A stretch of DNA of 64,000 bases from Hominisplanchenecus murintestinalis (lineage in GTDB: Bacteria; Bacillota; Clostridia; Lachnospirales; Lachnospiraceae), in contig SRZB01000006.1 of the NCBI GenBank assembly GCA_004793585.1, positions 1 to 64,000 of the forward strand, written 5' to 3'. This document shows positions 17,008 to 26,764 of the stretch, piece by piece. The stretch's first letter is position 1; each line of letters opens with the position of its first letter. The notes beneath the pieces were generated by a model. That model did not search any database. It saw only the letters and a list, made by a program, of their open reading frames with translations, and was not told where the DNA came from. Both the position numbers and the translations under genes were made by a program.

Positions 17008-20000
17008 TTACTTCATTTTTATCTTCTTCGTCGTATATGCACTATAAATCTTACGGCTGCCCGACTTCTTATAGCTCCTTAAGCGGAATGTGTATGTCTT
17101 GCCCTTCTTCATTCCTTTTTTTGTCATAGACACGACATTCTTTTTCTTAGACGCGATACGCTTAAATTTGCCCTTACTGCCTACTCTCATAGAAATCTCA
17201 AAGCCGTCCGCCTTTGCTTTCTTGTTCCAGGTAAGCTTTACCTTGGACTTTCCCGTCTTTTTCACTTTCAGTTTTGTTTTTACCGGGGAAGTCGCTGTCT
17301 TTAAAATGCTGCTGTCTGCACCTGCAATCCTGCTGCCATAATGAGACTTGTATGCCTTCACGCGGAACTGATACTCTGTAGCGCTCTTCAATCCCTTTAC
17401 CTGATAAGATGTACCGCCCACAAGGCTTACATCCTTCCACGCCTTCGTATTTGTATCATACATGGAAACAATATAGCCATTTGCCTGGGCAACGGAATTC
17501 CATGACAGGCTGATAGATGTATTTGCATTCTTCGCCGCTTTCAGGCCGCCTGGGACGCCCGGCGCTGTTGGCTGCGGTACCGGAACAGGCTTTGGTTTGT
17601 TATTTCCACCGGGATTTTCTTCTGAAGCAAGCTTCTTCTCCCATACTGCCGTCAGAGTCACATCCGCAGAATCTATTTGATAGGATTCTCCCGGCGCATA
17701 AATCTTGCTGCCATCCTTCCATCCCTTGAAGACGTAACCCTCCCTCTCCTTTTCCGGCAAAACAATGGTACTTCCCGATGCATAATACGCGTTCTCTGTC
17801 TGGCTTCCTTCACTAATAAAAGAAACTTTTACAGCTTTTTCCCATACTGCGGTTAAGGTCACATCTGTTGTACCCATTTCATAATACGTACCTGCTGCGT
17901 AGGTCTTTGTCCCATCACTCCAGCCGCTCAGAATATATCCTTCTTTCTGATAAGTATCCTGCGGCAGAACAATCATCCTCCTGTCTGCACAGTATATGCT
18001 TTTCGTTTCCGCATCATTTTTAAGATAAATTTCATGTACTTTTTCTCCTGCATTTGAGATAATCTCATAGAGAGTCGGACGTGTTCCTTCCGGCCAGGTT
18101 ATCGTAAAGGACAAGATATCCTCATCACCTTTTCGGTAAAAAACAGTGTTTCCCCGGTCAAGTCTCCCGATAGTTTCCGTCCTGACGGTATTTCCATCAT
18201 AAATTTCCGCTTCGACAAGCGCATTTGTAATATCTGCGCCATCCTGGAGGAACGTAACAGAAGTGAGCTTTGTATTCTCCGTCAGTTTATACTTTAAATA
18301 ATCAGTTCCGTCAGAAAGCTTATCCGACATATATACAGTAGAAACATCCCCATCTATCATATTGTCTAACTTACCTGTAAGGGTTCCTTCGAATACCATG
18401 CTTCCTTTTTCTATCGCTTTGATATCAATATCCAGAATCTTTAAATATGCTTCTTTATATTTCGTAATCAGAATCTGTATATATCGAATGGCCTGTCCTT
18501 CCATATCCACTTTAATATTTCGATAAATCCCGCCTTCTGTTTCGATATCGCCTACAACATTATCCCCTTCTTCGTGGATTTCCGCAACACGCGTCCAATT
18601 ATTCTTATCTGACGACACCTTCACTTCTGCATTATAAAGCTTCGGTCTGTCATCTCCGGTTATAATTGTAAATTCAGAAACCGGAATCTCCGCGCCCAAA
18701 TCTACAATAATCGAATCGCCCGCCGTCTGATTTGAGTTCGTCCATGCATAAGTTGACAGTTTCCCATCGAAAAGATTCTCCCAGCTTCCTTCTTTCAGTC
18801 CCAAAGATGTCTCAACGGCAGGATTAAGCCCGGTACTTCCTTCCGCCGCAACAGAAAAATTATTCACCGTGAAACTCACTGCCTGCGACGCCCCATTGTA
18901 CAAACGCACATATCGCGCCGCTGTACCGCCCGGGGAACTCGGCATATTCTCCCAGATAACCCCGTTTTCTGAGTACTGCAGTACCAGCCCTGCCGGACAG
19001 TCTACATTCACGCTCTTTAACTCAGAAAGTTCTTCAAACTTTATTCCCAGGTACTCTCCTGCTTTTAAAGAAACCGTGCCATCTGCTGCCAAGCTGTAAG
19101 TTCCCTCCTGGTGAGACACTTCTCCTACTGTTGTATCCATATTCGTGCAGACGCCGAACTTTTCCTCTTCCTCATTGCCATTAATGATAATCTCACGAAT
19201 TGTTGTCCAATGATCCGGCTTGCCCGGTCTCCCCACTGATTCGGCGCGCAAGCGAATATATCTCGCTTCAATCTCAACTTCTTCACTGATATGGCGCTGG
19301 AAATCATAGACTCCTCCTATCTGTGTCCAGCTTCCCTCACTCCCATCCTCTGAATATTCCAAAACAGCATGGTGGAAATAGTTATTCACCTGACTTGCAT
19401 CACCCTCATCATTTGCTGCCTGGAAAATTTCGATACTATATACAGGTACAACTCTGCCCATATCAATTCCAACATAATCATCCACCTGATGCGCAGGCGT
19501 CAAAGTACATGAAGTCGCAAGATTCCCGTCAAAAATCTTTGCTGTCTCCGCAGTATCTCCCACTTCCTCTCCCGCTATCTTTCCATAAAAAGAAGTCACT
19601 ACTGCTGAAGGATTTAAATGCGGCATCACCCACCGCTTTGCAACCGGCACAATCTTATTGATAAACGGAACCAGGCGTCTGCTCCCCGCCTGCGCCATCT
19701 TATCAGCGCCAGCATAAGCAGGATACGCAGCCTGTGTTGCCATTGCTTTTCCCGCGGCAGCCACTCCCTGCCAAGCGCCGTCCACATCTGTCTTTTCCAT
19801 AGCAAAAACAGCCTGCATAGCCGCTTCACCTGCCGTTGCTACATCATAGAGCGAATTCAGCCACGGAGTTATCTCCTCCACTAAAATTTTATTCGTGCAT
19901 TTACTGCGGAATGTTTCTACTGCCGTTTTTATCTTGGCAAACTCTTCTTTGATTCTCTGTGCCCCGGCATCTTCTGAAACCGGCTCGCCCTTCACAATCT

Positions 20001-21600
20001 TTGCTTCTACCGCTTCCAAATCTTCTTTCAGGTCTTCCGACTCCGGAAATCCTGATACCCTGGTGGAATCCGGACAGTTCGCCACATGCTTTCCAATCGT
20101 CAGATACGCATCATACACCTCCGGCTGAAGATACTTAAAACAATCCCGCCAGATTATATCTGCATTTTCCAGAAAGTTCGTATTGTTCCAAATCAGGCAT
20201 GCCAGCTGGAATAACCCCACCTTATTCGCTTCCGTATAGCGACATGGATTCGACATCAGTCCGTTTAGCCCCGTTACATTGTTCCGCGCATAGTGATTGA
20301 TATTTCCAAGAAACAGCCCCGATTTCGCATGCTCATTTACCGGATAATTCAGCCAGAAAACCACGTCATGCCCGTCTGTTGCATTTCTCACATAGTCTAC
20401 AGTTTCCTGCGTAATCGGAGAATTCACATCATCCCCTGTCCAAAACAAATCAATGGAATAATTCAAAGCCTTCAGTGATTCCAGCTCTTCCCCGCTGCCT
20501 GACCAGGCTTTGTTATACCCTTTCATACAATAAGTAAGATTTTCACAATCCTCTTTCGCTTTTATAAACTCATTGTCTATCCTATTCAACAGTATGACAA
20601 TCTGTTCAAGATCCCCGCCGCCAATATCATCATTCAAAATAGCAAATTTCCGTACGCCTACGTCATACAGCTGCTGGAACTTCGCTTTCAAACGTTCTAC
20701 CTTTGCATTGAAATTTGCTTCATATGCCGCCGTGCCAATTGTCCCTAAATCGCCGAAGAAATATGTAAGGTGAATAGACCATCCATATCTTACCTTCGTC
20801 TTTTCCCCTGCCTCCACCAGTTTGCGGATCTTATTAATTTCTAAATCCTCTTCCGACTGGCCTTCATCCGGGGTTGTGGGATAGAGGTCATCGCTCCTAT
20901 GGTAATGATCGTCTTTTGACGCATAGATGTAGGAATTCATCTTCACGTCCCGCCCTGACCACATCATGCTTTCGCGCCCTTCATAATTCCATGCACCATA
21001 AAACCCTTCAATGAATCCCCTTGTCTTCATGGTCGCATAATCTTCAATCTGTACATTCAAAAAACGGCTTCCGGCAAAAGAAGAAAACATCATCTGCAGC
21101 GTAGCCAGACCATAATATACTGCATCCGTATCCTGCCCAAGAATCACAATCGTGCCGTCCTTTGCACTCAACAGGTAGGAATCTGTCTGTTCAAAAAGAT
21201 CTGTTTTGGAAACCGCCACATTAGAACCCACCCAGGTATCCACGGCGCCGCCGCTTCCTTTGATACCCAGAAGAATCTTCTGACCGCTCCCAACCGTACT
21301 GCTCTCTGTTTTCGTTCTTCCGTAATCCCCCAGGATTTCTTCCAGAAACGCATTCGTATACTCGTCAATGCCGCTCTCGCTTACCACCTGTACATTTGCT
21401 CCCAGCACAAACTCTCCGCCCGGATATACCGTGCTCTGCGGTATCGGGTAAATCGCATATTCATCCTGTGTAGATGCATACCCTCCCTGTAACGCCGTCT
21501 CGGCATTTTCCGGCTTTTCAAACGCAGCTGCCGGAAAAACGCTTGTGCCCATCAGCACAACCGCTAAAAGAAAGCTGAAAAATTTTTTTGCCACCCTCAT
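17008..21600 (-). CDS. secreted GH84 beta-N-acetylglucosaminidase, multidomain
   Basis: 1530 residues; likely removes GlcNAc from host glycans such as mucin or hyaluronan. A signal peptide spans 1-26. The N-terminal GH84 accessory domain is about 45-185. The catalytic barrel begins at RGFIEGFYG (194-202), with KMNSYIYASKDD and the catalytic Asp pair in LNDDIGGG (324/325). A discoidin/CBM32-like domain lies near 690-820 and another near 920-1060. Two Listeria-Bacteroides repeats (GYILSGW, GYVFKGW) are followed by two Fn3 domains. The strongly basic C-terminus ends AYTTKKIKMK, with no LPXTG signal, and resembles that of the surface protein at 60061-62433. AAAGGAGG precedes the ATG. Confidence 0.93.
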   Translation of the reverse strand: MRVAKKFFSFLLAVVLMGTSVFPAAAFEKPENAETALQGGYASTQDEYAIYPIPQSTVYPGGEFVLGANVQVVSESGIDEYTNAFLEEILGDYGRTKTESSTVGSGQKILLGIKGSGGAVDTWVGSNVAVSKTDLFEQTDSYLLSAKDGTIVILGQDTDAVYYGLATLQMMFSSFAGSRFLNVQIEDYATMKTRGFIEGFYGAWNYEGRESMMWSGRDVKMNSYIYASKDDHYHRSDDLYPTTPDEGQSEEDLEINKIRKLVEAGEKTKVRYGWSIHLTYFFGDLGTIGTAAYEANFNAKVERLKAKFQQLYDVGVRKFAILNDDIGGGDLEQIVILLNRIDNEFIKAKEDCENLTYCMKGYNKAWSGSGEELESLKALNYSIDLFWTGDDVNSPITQETVDYVRNATDGHDVVFWLNYPVNEHAKSGLFLGNINHYARNNVTGLNGLMSNPCRYTEANKVGLFQLACLIWNNTNFLENADIIWRDCFKYLQPEVYDAYLTIGKHVANCPDSTRVSGFPESEDLKEDLEAVEAKIVKGEPVSEDAGAQRIKEEFAKIKTAVETFRSKCTNKILVEEITPWLNSLYDVATAGEAAMQAVFAMEKTDVDGAWQGVAAAGKAMATQAAYPAYAGADKMAQAGSRRLVPFINKIVPVAKRWVMPHLNPSAVVTSFYGKIAGEEVGDTAETAKIFDGNLATSCTLTPAHQVDDYVGIDMGRVVPVYSIEIFQAANDEGDASQVNNYFHHAVLEYSEDGSEGSWTQIGGVYDFQRHISEEVEIEARYIRLRAESVGRPGKPDHWTTIREIIINGNEEEEKFGVCTNMDTTVGEVSHQEGTYSLAADGTVSLKAGEYLGIKFEELSELKSVNVDCPAGLVLQYSENGVIWENMPSSPGGTAARYVRLYNGASQAVSFTVNNFSVAAEGSTGLNPAVETSLGLKEGSWENLFDGKLSTYAWTNSNQTAGDSIIVDLGAEIPVSEFTIITGDDRPKLYNAEVKVSSDKNNWTRVAEIHEEGDNVVGDIETEGGIYRNIKVDMEGQAIRYIQILITKYKEAYLKILDIDIKAIEKGSMVFEGTLTGKLDNMIDGDVSTVYMSDKLSDGTDYLKYKLTENTKLTSVTFLQDGADITNALVEAEIYDGNTVRTETIGRLDRGNTVFYRKGDEDILSFTITWPEGTRPTLYEIISNAGEKVHEIYLKNDAETKSIYCADRRMIVLPQDTYQKEGYILSGWSDGTKTYAAGTYYEMGTTDVTLTAVWEKAVKVSFISEGSQTENAYYASGSTIVLPEKEREGYVFKGWKDGSKIYAPGESYQIDSADVTLTAVWEKKLASEENPGGNNKPKPVPVPQPTAPGVPGGLKAAKNANTSISLSWNSVAQANGYIVSMYDTNTKAWKDVSLVGGTSYQVKGLKSATEYQFRVKAYKSHYGSRIAGADSSILKTATSPVKTKLKVKKTGKSKVKLTWNKKAKADGFEISMRVGSKGKFKRIASKKKNVVSMTKKGMKKGKTYTFRLRSYKKSGSRKIYSAYTTKKIKMK

Positions 21601-21751
21601 AAATGAACCTCCTTTAGTTTACCTGCACAATGTTTTTGTTGTGACTTTCCATTTATTCTAACATTTTTACGTAAGTTTTGCCACTACCAAATTTCATTCA
21701 TTGTAAAATCGCCCAAATTTTTCTCCTAAATCCTCCTTTTCCCGAGGAAAC

Positions 21752-21880
21752 ATGAATATGAAACCATTAAAAAGCAAAATCAGCATCACACTTGACCCGG
21801 ATATTATCGTGGATTTAAAAGACCTGGCAGAAGAGGACGACCGTTCCCTTTCTCAGTACATCAATTTGATTTTTGTTTAA
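21752..21880 (+). CDS. 42-residue ribbon-helix-helix protein, probably C-terminally short
   Basis: ATG at 21752 (or 21758) reads MNMKPLKSKISITLDPDI, then a helix, DDRSLSQYINLIF and stop. The beta-strand KISITLD, helix VDLKDLAEE and SQYIN turn match small Arc/CopG-type DNA-binding proteins, which usually run on for 5-15 residues after SQYIN. GAGGAA precedes the ATG. It stands alone on the plus strand between two minus-strand genes. Its loss of the C-terminal helix may weaken dimerisation; it may be a remnant. Confidence 0.6.
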   Translation: MNMKPLKSKISITLDPDIIVDLKDLAEEDDRSLSQYINLIFV

Positions 21881-21993
21881 ACTATATTCACGTTTTTTTC
21901 ACATCAATGCCACATGACTTTCATATTTTCACAATATAGTAATAGCTGTAAAAACTGATAAAATTTTTTATCTTTTTCTTTTTCATAACTTTC

Positions 21994-22074
21994 AGGGCGC
22001 ACAAAAAGCATCTGCGGTTTGTGTCGCCCTCTCCTTCTTTTCAGGCATCGGAAGCGCTGCTCCGGATGCCTTTT
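21994..22074 (+). terminator. two hairpins, second a likely terminator
   Basis: A first stem-loop pairs AGGGCG near 21994 with CGCCCT at 22025-22030. A second pairs GGCATC at 22044-22049 with GGATGCC at 22064-22070 and is followed by TTTTATTCTT on the plus strand. They lie about 110 bases after the small RHH gene and would end its transcript. Otherwise the 21601-22081 gap holds only AT-rich sequence. Confidence 0.5.
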
Positions 22075-22081
22075 ATTCTTC

Positions 22082-22858
22082 TTAGGATTGGATAAGCCCC
22101 TGCCTCCCCTCCTGGTCTATGTAATAGTTCTCTTTGTAAATCAGGCTTGATACAGGAACAAGACCAAAGCCTTTTTTCTGCAGCCCCAGAATCAGCTGCT
22201 CTAATGCCTGCACGGTATACTTTCCGCCGCTGCGGCACAGTATAATTGAACCATTCCCCAGTTCTTTGTTATCTAGTACTGTTTCAAGTATGGAGCGCGT
22301 CCCATAATTCTTCCAATCCAAACTGTCTACATTTCCCTGAACAGCATAATACCCACACTCCTTTGCACACGAAAGCACACGATTATCATAATTTCCATAA
22401 GGGGAGCGGAACAGAAACATATCATATCCCGTCAAAGCCTTCACTTCCGCATGAAGTTCCAACATCTCTTTTTGGCACTCTTCTTCTGTAAGCCCTTTCA
22501 TATTTTCATGATTCTGCGTATGATTTCCCAAATCATGCCCTCCTGCAAGAATCCGCTTCACATCTTCCGGGTATCTCTTTACCCACTCCCCGGTAATGAA
22601 AAATGTCGCTTTTATCTGATATTTTGCTAAAATATTCAAAATCTCTTGTATATCTCCGTTCCCCCCGACCGTGTCAAACGTTAGTGACACCTGCTTTTTG
22701 TCCGTTATAACGCTGCAGACGGGCTGCGCCTTTCCCCCGAATGTACTGCTCACTGGTGCCGTTCCGCCTCCGAATCTCCAGATACCTACTGCAAACAGCA
22801 GAACACATAAAGTAAGAACACCAAGCCCCCGATAGTTGTATTCAAGTCTTTCTTCCAT
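22082..22858 (-). CDS. PdaB-like polysaccharide deacetylase (CE4)
   Basis: 258 residues with one N-terminal membrane anchor (residues about 12-28). The NodB fold is clear: motif 1 is SLTFDTVGGN (Asp62), motif 2 is GNHTQNH (His113, His117), and motif 3 is RSPYG. Motif 1 has Thr in place of the second, metal-binding Asp of classical CE4 enzymes, as in PdaB-type sporulation proteins where this residue varies. Likely acts on peptidoglycan outside the membrane, perhaps during sporulation. The exact substrate is not visible from sequence. Confidence 0.88.
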   Translation of the reverse strand: MEERLEYNYRGLGVLTLCVLLFAVGIWRFGGGTAPVSSTFGGKAQPVCSVITDKKQVSLTFDTVGGNGDIQEILNILAKYQIKATFFITGEWVKRYPEDVKRILAGGHDLGNHTQNHENMKGLTEEECQKEMLELHAEVKALTGYDMFLFRSPYGNYDNRVLSCAKECGYYAVQGNVDSLDWKNYGTRSILETVLDNKELGNGSIILCRSGGKYTVQALEQLILGLQKKGFGLVPVSSLIYKENYYIDQEGRQGLIQS

Positions 22859-22929
22859 AGAAATACTCCCGAATGATGCTTACTATCAATATATGCCTGG
22901 TGTTCTCTCTGATATGTTATAGATTCCTG

Positions 22930-24816
22930 TTATTCCAGTTCAAATGCCCCCGTATAAAGCTGATAATATTTCCCTTTCTCCTCAATCAGCTTGTCATGAC
23001 TTCCCCGCTCAATGATATGTCCCTGCTCCAGAACCATAATAACATCCGAATTCCGTACAGTAGAAAGCCTGTGGGCAATAACAAATACCGTCCTGCCCTT
23101 CATCAACGCATCCATGCCTCTCTGCACAATCGCTTCAGTCCTGGTATCAATAGACGAAGTCGCCTCATCCAAAATCATCACCGGCGGATCTGCCACCGCT
23201 GCGCGTGCAATCGCAATCAGCTGGCGCTGTCCCTGGGAAAGATTGGATCCGTTACTTGAAATTCCGGTATTATACCCTTCCGGAAGTCTGGTGATAAAAT
23301 CATGTGCCCCCGCAAGTTTTGCTGCTTCCATACACTCTTCATCCGTAGCGTCCAGCTTTCCGTAACGTATATTATCCATGACCGTTCCCGAGAAAAGATT
23401 CGTATCCTGAAGTACAATTCCAAGAGAACGGCGGAGGTCCGACTTTCGGATTTTATTGATGTTAATGCCGTCATAACGAATTTTCCCGTCCGCAATATCA
23501 TAAAAGCGGTTAATCAGATTTGTGATTGTGGTTTTTCCTGCCCCGGTAGAGCCTACAAAAGCCACCTTCTGCCCCGGCTCCGCATACAGGGTAATATTAT
23601 GCAGTACTGTTTTTTCCGGCTCATATCCAAAATCCACGTCAAACATTTTCACTTCACCGGAAAGCTTCGTATATGTCACGCTTCCGTCGGCACTGTGCGG
23701 ATGTTTCCACGCCCACATCCCGGTACGCTCCTCACACTCTGTCAGCTCCCCATTTTCTTCACGGGCGTTGACCAGCGTGACATAGCCCTCGTCCGCCTCA
23801 TGTGCCTCGTCGATCAGCGCAAAAATACGCTGCGCCCCTGCCAGTCCCATAATTACCGCATTCAGCTGGTTCGACACTTGGCCGATGTTTCCTGCAAACT
23901 GTTTGGTCATATTCAGGAACGGTACGACAATGCTAATACTAAGAGCCAGTCCTGATATGCTCACATTCGGCACTCCTGCCAATAAAAGCAGCCCGCCCGT
24001 CAGCGCTACGGCTACGTACAGCACATTTCCAATATTTCCGAGAATCGGCATCAGCATGTTTGCATAACGGTTTGCCCGTTCTGCATCCCGAAACAGCCCG
24101 TCATTTATTTTGTCAAAATCCGCCTTGCTCTCTTCTTCATGGCAGAATACCTTGATTACCTTCTGCCCGTTCATCATCTCTTCCACAAATCCTTCCGTCC
24201 TGCCCAGAGCCGCCTGCTGACGGATAAAATATTTTGCGGAATTCCCCCCCACTTTTTTCGTCACTGTTACCATGAATACTACCCCCACGACAACAACCAG
24301 CGCCATCCAGAGGCTGTAGTAAACCATAAGCCCAAAAACGGTCATGACCATGATAAGCGAAATCATAAGCTGCGGAAAGCTCTGGGAAATCATCTGCCGC
24401 AGGGTATCAATATCATTTGTATAATAGCTCATAATGTCCCCATGATTGTGGGTATCAAAATATTTTATCGGAAAATCCTGCATCCCATTAAACATTTTCT
24501 CCCTCAGCTTTTTCAAAGTCCCCTGGGAAACAACCGCCATCATTTGAGTAAAAGCGACCCCAGCCGCCAGGGAAACTGCATAAAGCGTTACCAAAATTCC
24601 TACAAATTTCCCAATTTCCCCGGAAACTGCCGCCCAGTCGCCGCTCTGCCAGCTCTGCTCTACCAGAGCAATGATATTCTGCATAAATATAGCAGGTATA
24701 GAACTCACCACCGCATTCAGCAGCACACACACAACCACCAAAGGCATCAGTACCGGATAAAATTCAAACAGCATCTTAATCACTCGTTTGAGCGTTCCCT
24801 GTTTCTTACTCTTCAT
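22930..24816 (-). CDS. ABC exporter subunit, canonical ATPase site
   Basis: 628 residues from ATG 24816; a GTG at 24825 is also in frame, but the purine-rich GGGGGTGAAG fits the ATG. A six-helix exporter membrane domain (residues about 1-340) is fused to an ATPase with Walker A GSTGAGKTT, signature LSQGQRQ and canonical Walker B MILDEATSSID. An insertion near residues 345-385 (EENGELTECEERTGMW) is unusual. It overlaps the partner gene by 11 bases. The pair should form a heterodimeric drug, peptide or lipid exporter. Confidence 0.92.
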   Translation of the reverse strand: MKSKKQGTLKRVIKMLFEFYPVLMPLVVVCVLLNAVVSSIPAIFMQNIIALVEQSWQSGDWAAVSGEIGKFVGILVTLYAVSLAAGVAFTQMMAVVSQGTLKKLREKMFNGMQDFPIKYFDTHNHGDIMSYYTNDIDTLRQMISQSFPQLMISLIMVMTVFGLMVYYSLWMALVVVVGVVFMVTVTKKVGGNSAKYFIRQQAALGRTEGFVEEMMNGQKVIKVFCHEEESKADFDKINDGLFRDAERANRYANMLMPILGNIGNVLYVAVALTGGLLLLAGVPNVSISGLALSISIVVPFLNMTKQFAGNIGQVSNQLNAVIMGLAGAQRIFALIDEAHEADEGYVTLVNAREENGELTECEERTGMWAWKHPHSADGSVTYTKLSGEVKMFDVDFGYEPEKTVLHNITLYAEPGQKVAFVGSTGAGKTTITNLINRFYDIADGKIRYDGININKIRKSDLRRSLGIVLQDTNLFSGTVMDNIRYGKLDATDEECMEAAKLAGAHDFITRLPEGYNTGISSNGSNLSQGQRQLIAIARAAVADPPVMILDEATSSIDTRTEAIVQRGMDALMKGRTVFVIAHRLSTVRNSDVIMVLEQGHIIERGSHDKLIEEKGKYYQLYTGAFELE

Positions 24817-26551
24817 CCGCTTCACCCCCTTTATTCTGAGATGTATATACTTCCCGGTAAATTGCGCTCTTTTTCAGCAGCTCTTCATGATTTCCCACTG
24901 CCTGGATTGTCCCGCCGTCCATGACGATAATCCTATCCGCATCCTGCACTGAAGCAATACGCTGTGCAATAATAAGCTTTGTGGTCTCAGGAATATACGT
25001 CTTAAACGCCTGGCGAATCAGCATATCTGTCTTTGTGTCCACTGCGCTGGTAGAATCATCCAGAATCAGTATCTTCGGTTTTTTAAGAAGAGCCCGCGCA
25101 ATGCAAAGCCTCTGTTTCTGACCTCCGGATACGTTGGCGCCGCCCTGTTCAATATAGGTATCATATCCGTTTGGAAAGCGGGAAATAAACTCATCTGCCT
25201 GCGCCAGCTTACATGCTTCTATGAGCTCCTCGTCCGCAGCCTCCTGATTTCCCCATCTCAGATTTTCCTTGATTGTTCCTGAAAACAACACATTTTTCTG
25301 CAAAACTACCGCCACCTGGTTCCTCAGGGACTCCAGATCGTAATCCCGCACGTCAAGTCCTCCCACCTTTACAGTGCCTTCGGTAGCGTCATACAGCCTG
25401 GAAATAAGCTGAATCAGAGATGATTTCGAAGAACCTGTGCCTCCGATAATGCCAATCGTCTCACCTGACCTGATATGCAGGTCAATATCCGCCAGCGCCA
25501 TTTTCTGCGCTTTAGCCGAATATTTAAAGCTTACCCCGTCAAAATCAATGGAACCGTCCTTTACTTCACAGACCGGTTCTGCAGGATTTTTCATGCTGCT
25601 CTCCTCCCTCAGCACTTCCACGATACGCTGCGCCGACTCATTTGCCATCGTAATCATCACAAATACCATAGAAAGCATCATTAAGCTGCTCAAAATCTGG
25701 AAGCTATATGTAAGCATCGCCGAAAACTGTCCCACATCCAGCGCCAGCCCTTTTGTTGTGATAATCGTATAAGAGCCAAAAAATAATACAAACACCATCA
25801 CGGTATAAAGGCAGAACTGCATCAGCGGATTGTTAAACGCCAATATCCTCTCCGCTTTCGTAAACTGAACGCACACATCCCCTGCTGCTCCGCTGAACTT
25901 CTGCTTCTCATATTCTTCTCTCACATAAGATTTAACCACACGCATTCCTTTCACGTTTTCCTGAATCGAGCTATTCAGATTGTCATACATCTTAAATCCC
26001 TTCCGGAACAGCGGCATAACCAGCCGCGCTATCGCAAAAAGCCCTGCCCCCAGCACCGGAACTACCAGCGCAAAGATTACCGCCATCTTGCCTCCCATGA
26101 TAAACGCCATCACCAGAGAAAAAACCAGCATCAGCGGACATCGGATAGCGATACGCACAATCATCATATAAGCCTGCTGCACATTCGTAATGTCCGTAGT
26201 CAGCCGGGTTACCAGAGACGACGTCGAAAATTTGTCAATGTTCTCAAAAGAATAAGTCTGTATCTGATAATACATATCTTTCCTCAGATTTCTCGCAAAT
26301 CCGCAGGAAGCGGTTGCCGCATAGGCGCCTGCTGCCGCGCCGCATGCCAGGGAAAGCCCCGCCATCACAATCAGAACAGCTCCGTAGCCTGCAATAACTC
26401 CCAGTCCGCACCCCGCCTTAATCTCATTGACAAGCTGCGCAATGATAAAGGGGATGATACACTCCAGCACGACTTCCAGTGAAACAAATACCGGAGCCTT
26501 AACTGATGCTGCCTTAAATTCCCGGATAGATTTCGAAAGTTCCTTCAACAT
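24806..26551 (-). CDS. ABC exporter subunit, degenerate ATPase site
   Basis: 581 residues, six-helix exporter domain then ATPase. Walker A is GGTGSSKSS and signature NVSGGQKQR. Walker B reads ILILDDSTSAVD, with Asp where the catalytic Glu normally follows, so this site is probably weak, as in heterodimeric exporters of the BmrCD/TM287-288 type. It is the first gene of the pair; GGAGGGG precedes the start. Palindromes upstream (26646-26696) suggest regulation by a repressor whose gene is not adjacent. Confidence 0.92.
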   Translation of the reverse strand: MLKELSKSIREFKAASVKAPVFVSLEVVLECIIPFIIAQLVNEIKAGCGLGVIAGYGAVLIVMAGLSLACGAAAGAYAATASCGFARNLRKDMYYQIQTYSFENIDKFSTSSLVTRLTTDITNVQQAYMMIVRIAIRCPLMLVFSLVMAFIMGGKMAVIFALVVPVLGAGLFAIARLVMPLFRKGFKMYDNLNSSIQENVKGMRVVKSYVREEYEKQKFSGAAGDVCVQFTKAERILAFNNPLMQFCLYTVMVFVLFFGSYTIITTKGLALDVGQFSAMLTYSFQILSSLMMLSMVFVMITMANESAQRIVEVLREESSMKNPAEPVCEVKDGSIDFDGVSFKYSAKAQKMALADIDLHIRSGETIGIIGGTGSSKSSLIQLISRLYDATEGTVKVGGLDVRDYDLESLRNQVAVVLQKNVLFSGTIKENLRWGNQEAADEELIEACKLAQADEFISRFPNGYDTYIEQGGANVSGGQKQRLCIARALLKKPKILILDDSTSAVDTKTDMLIRQAFKTYIPETTKLIIAQRIASVQDADRIIVMDGGTIQAVGNHEELLKKSAIYREVYTSQNKGGEADEE

Positions 26552-26645
26552 TTTGTTTACCCCTCCTTTTTATAATAAAATTTCGTATCCTTTACGATTC
26601 CATCCCGCAGGAATCCGGAGAAAATTTCCTATGAGATGAAAAAGA

Positions 26646-26696
26646 GTAAACCCATAACCGGGTTTACACTATATAATAGGTAACGCTTGGTTTACC
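26646..26696. promoter_or_regulatory. palindromic operator region upstream of ABC exporter
   Basis: GTAAACCC (26646-26653) and GGGTTTAC (26660-26667) form a perfect eight-base inverted repeat. A second partial dyad, GGTAA at 26679-26683 with TTACC at 26692-26696, follows and contains another GGTTTACC box. On the minus strand TTGACA and TATTAT occur around these boxes, but with too long a spacer (24 bases) to define a promoter confidently. The array suggests binding of a dimeric repressor or MerR-type activator. Confidence 0.5.
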
Positions 26697-26764
26697 ATAA
26701 CATGTCAAATTTTAAAAGTCAAGTGCGGCTTCGCGAAATTCTGCATAATACCAAAAGGTTCCAT

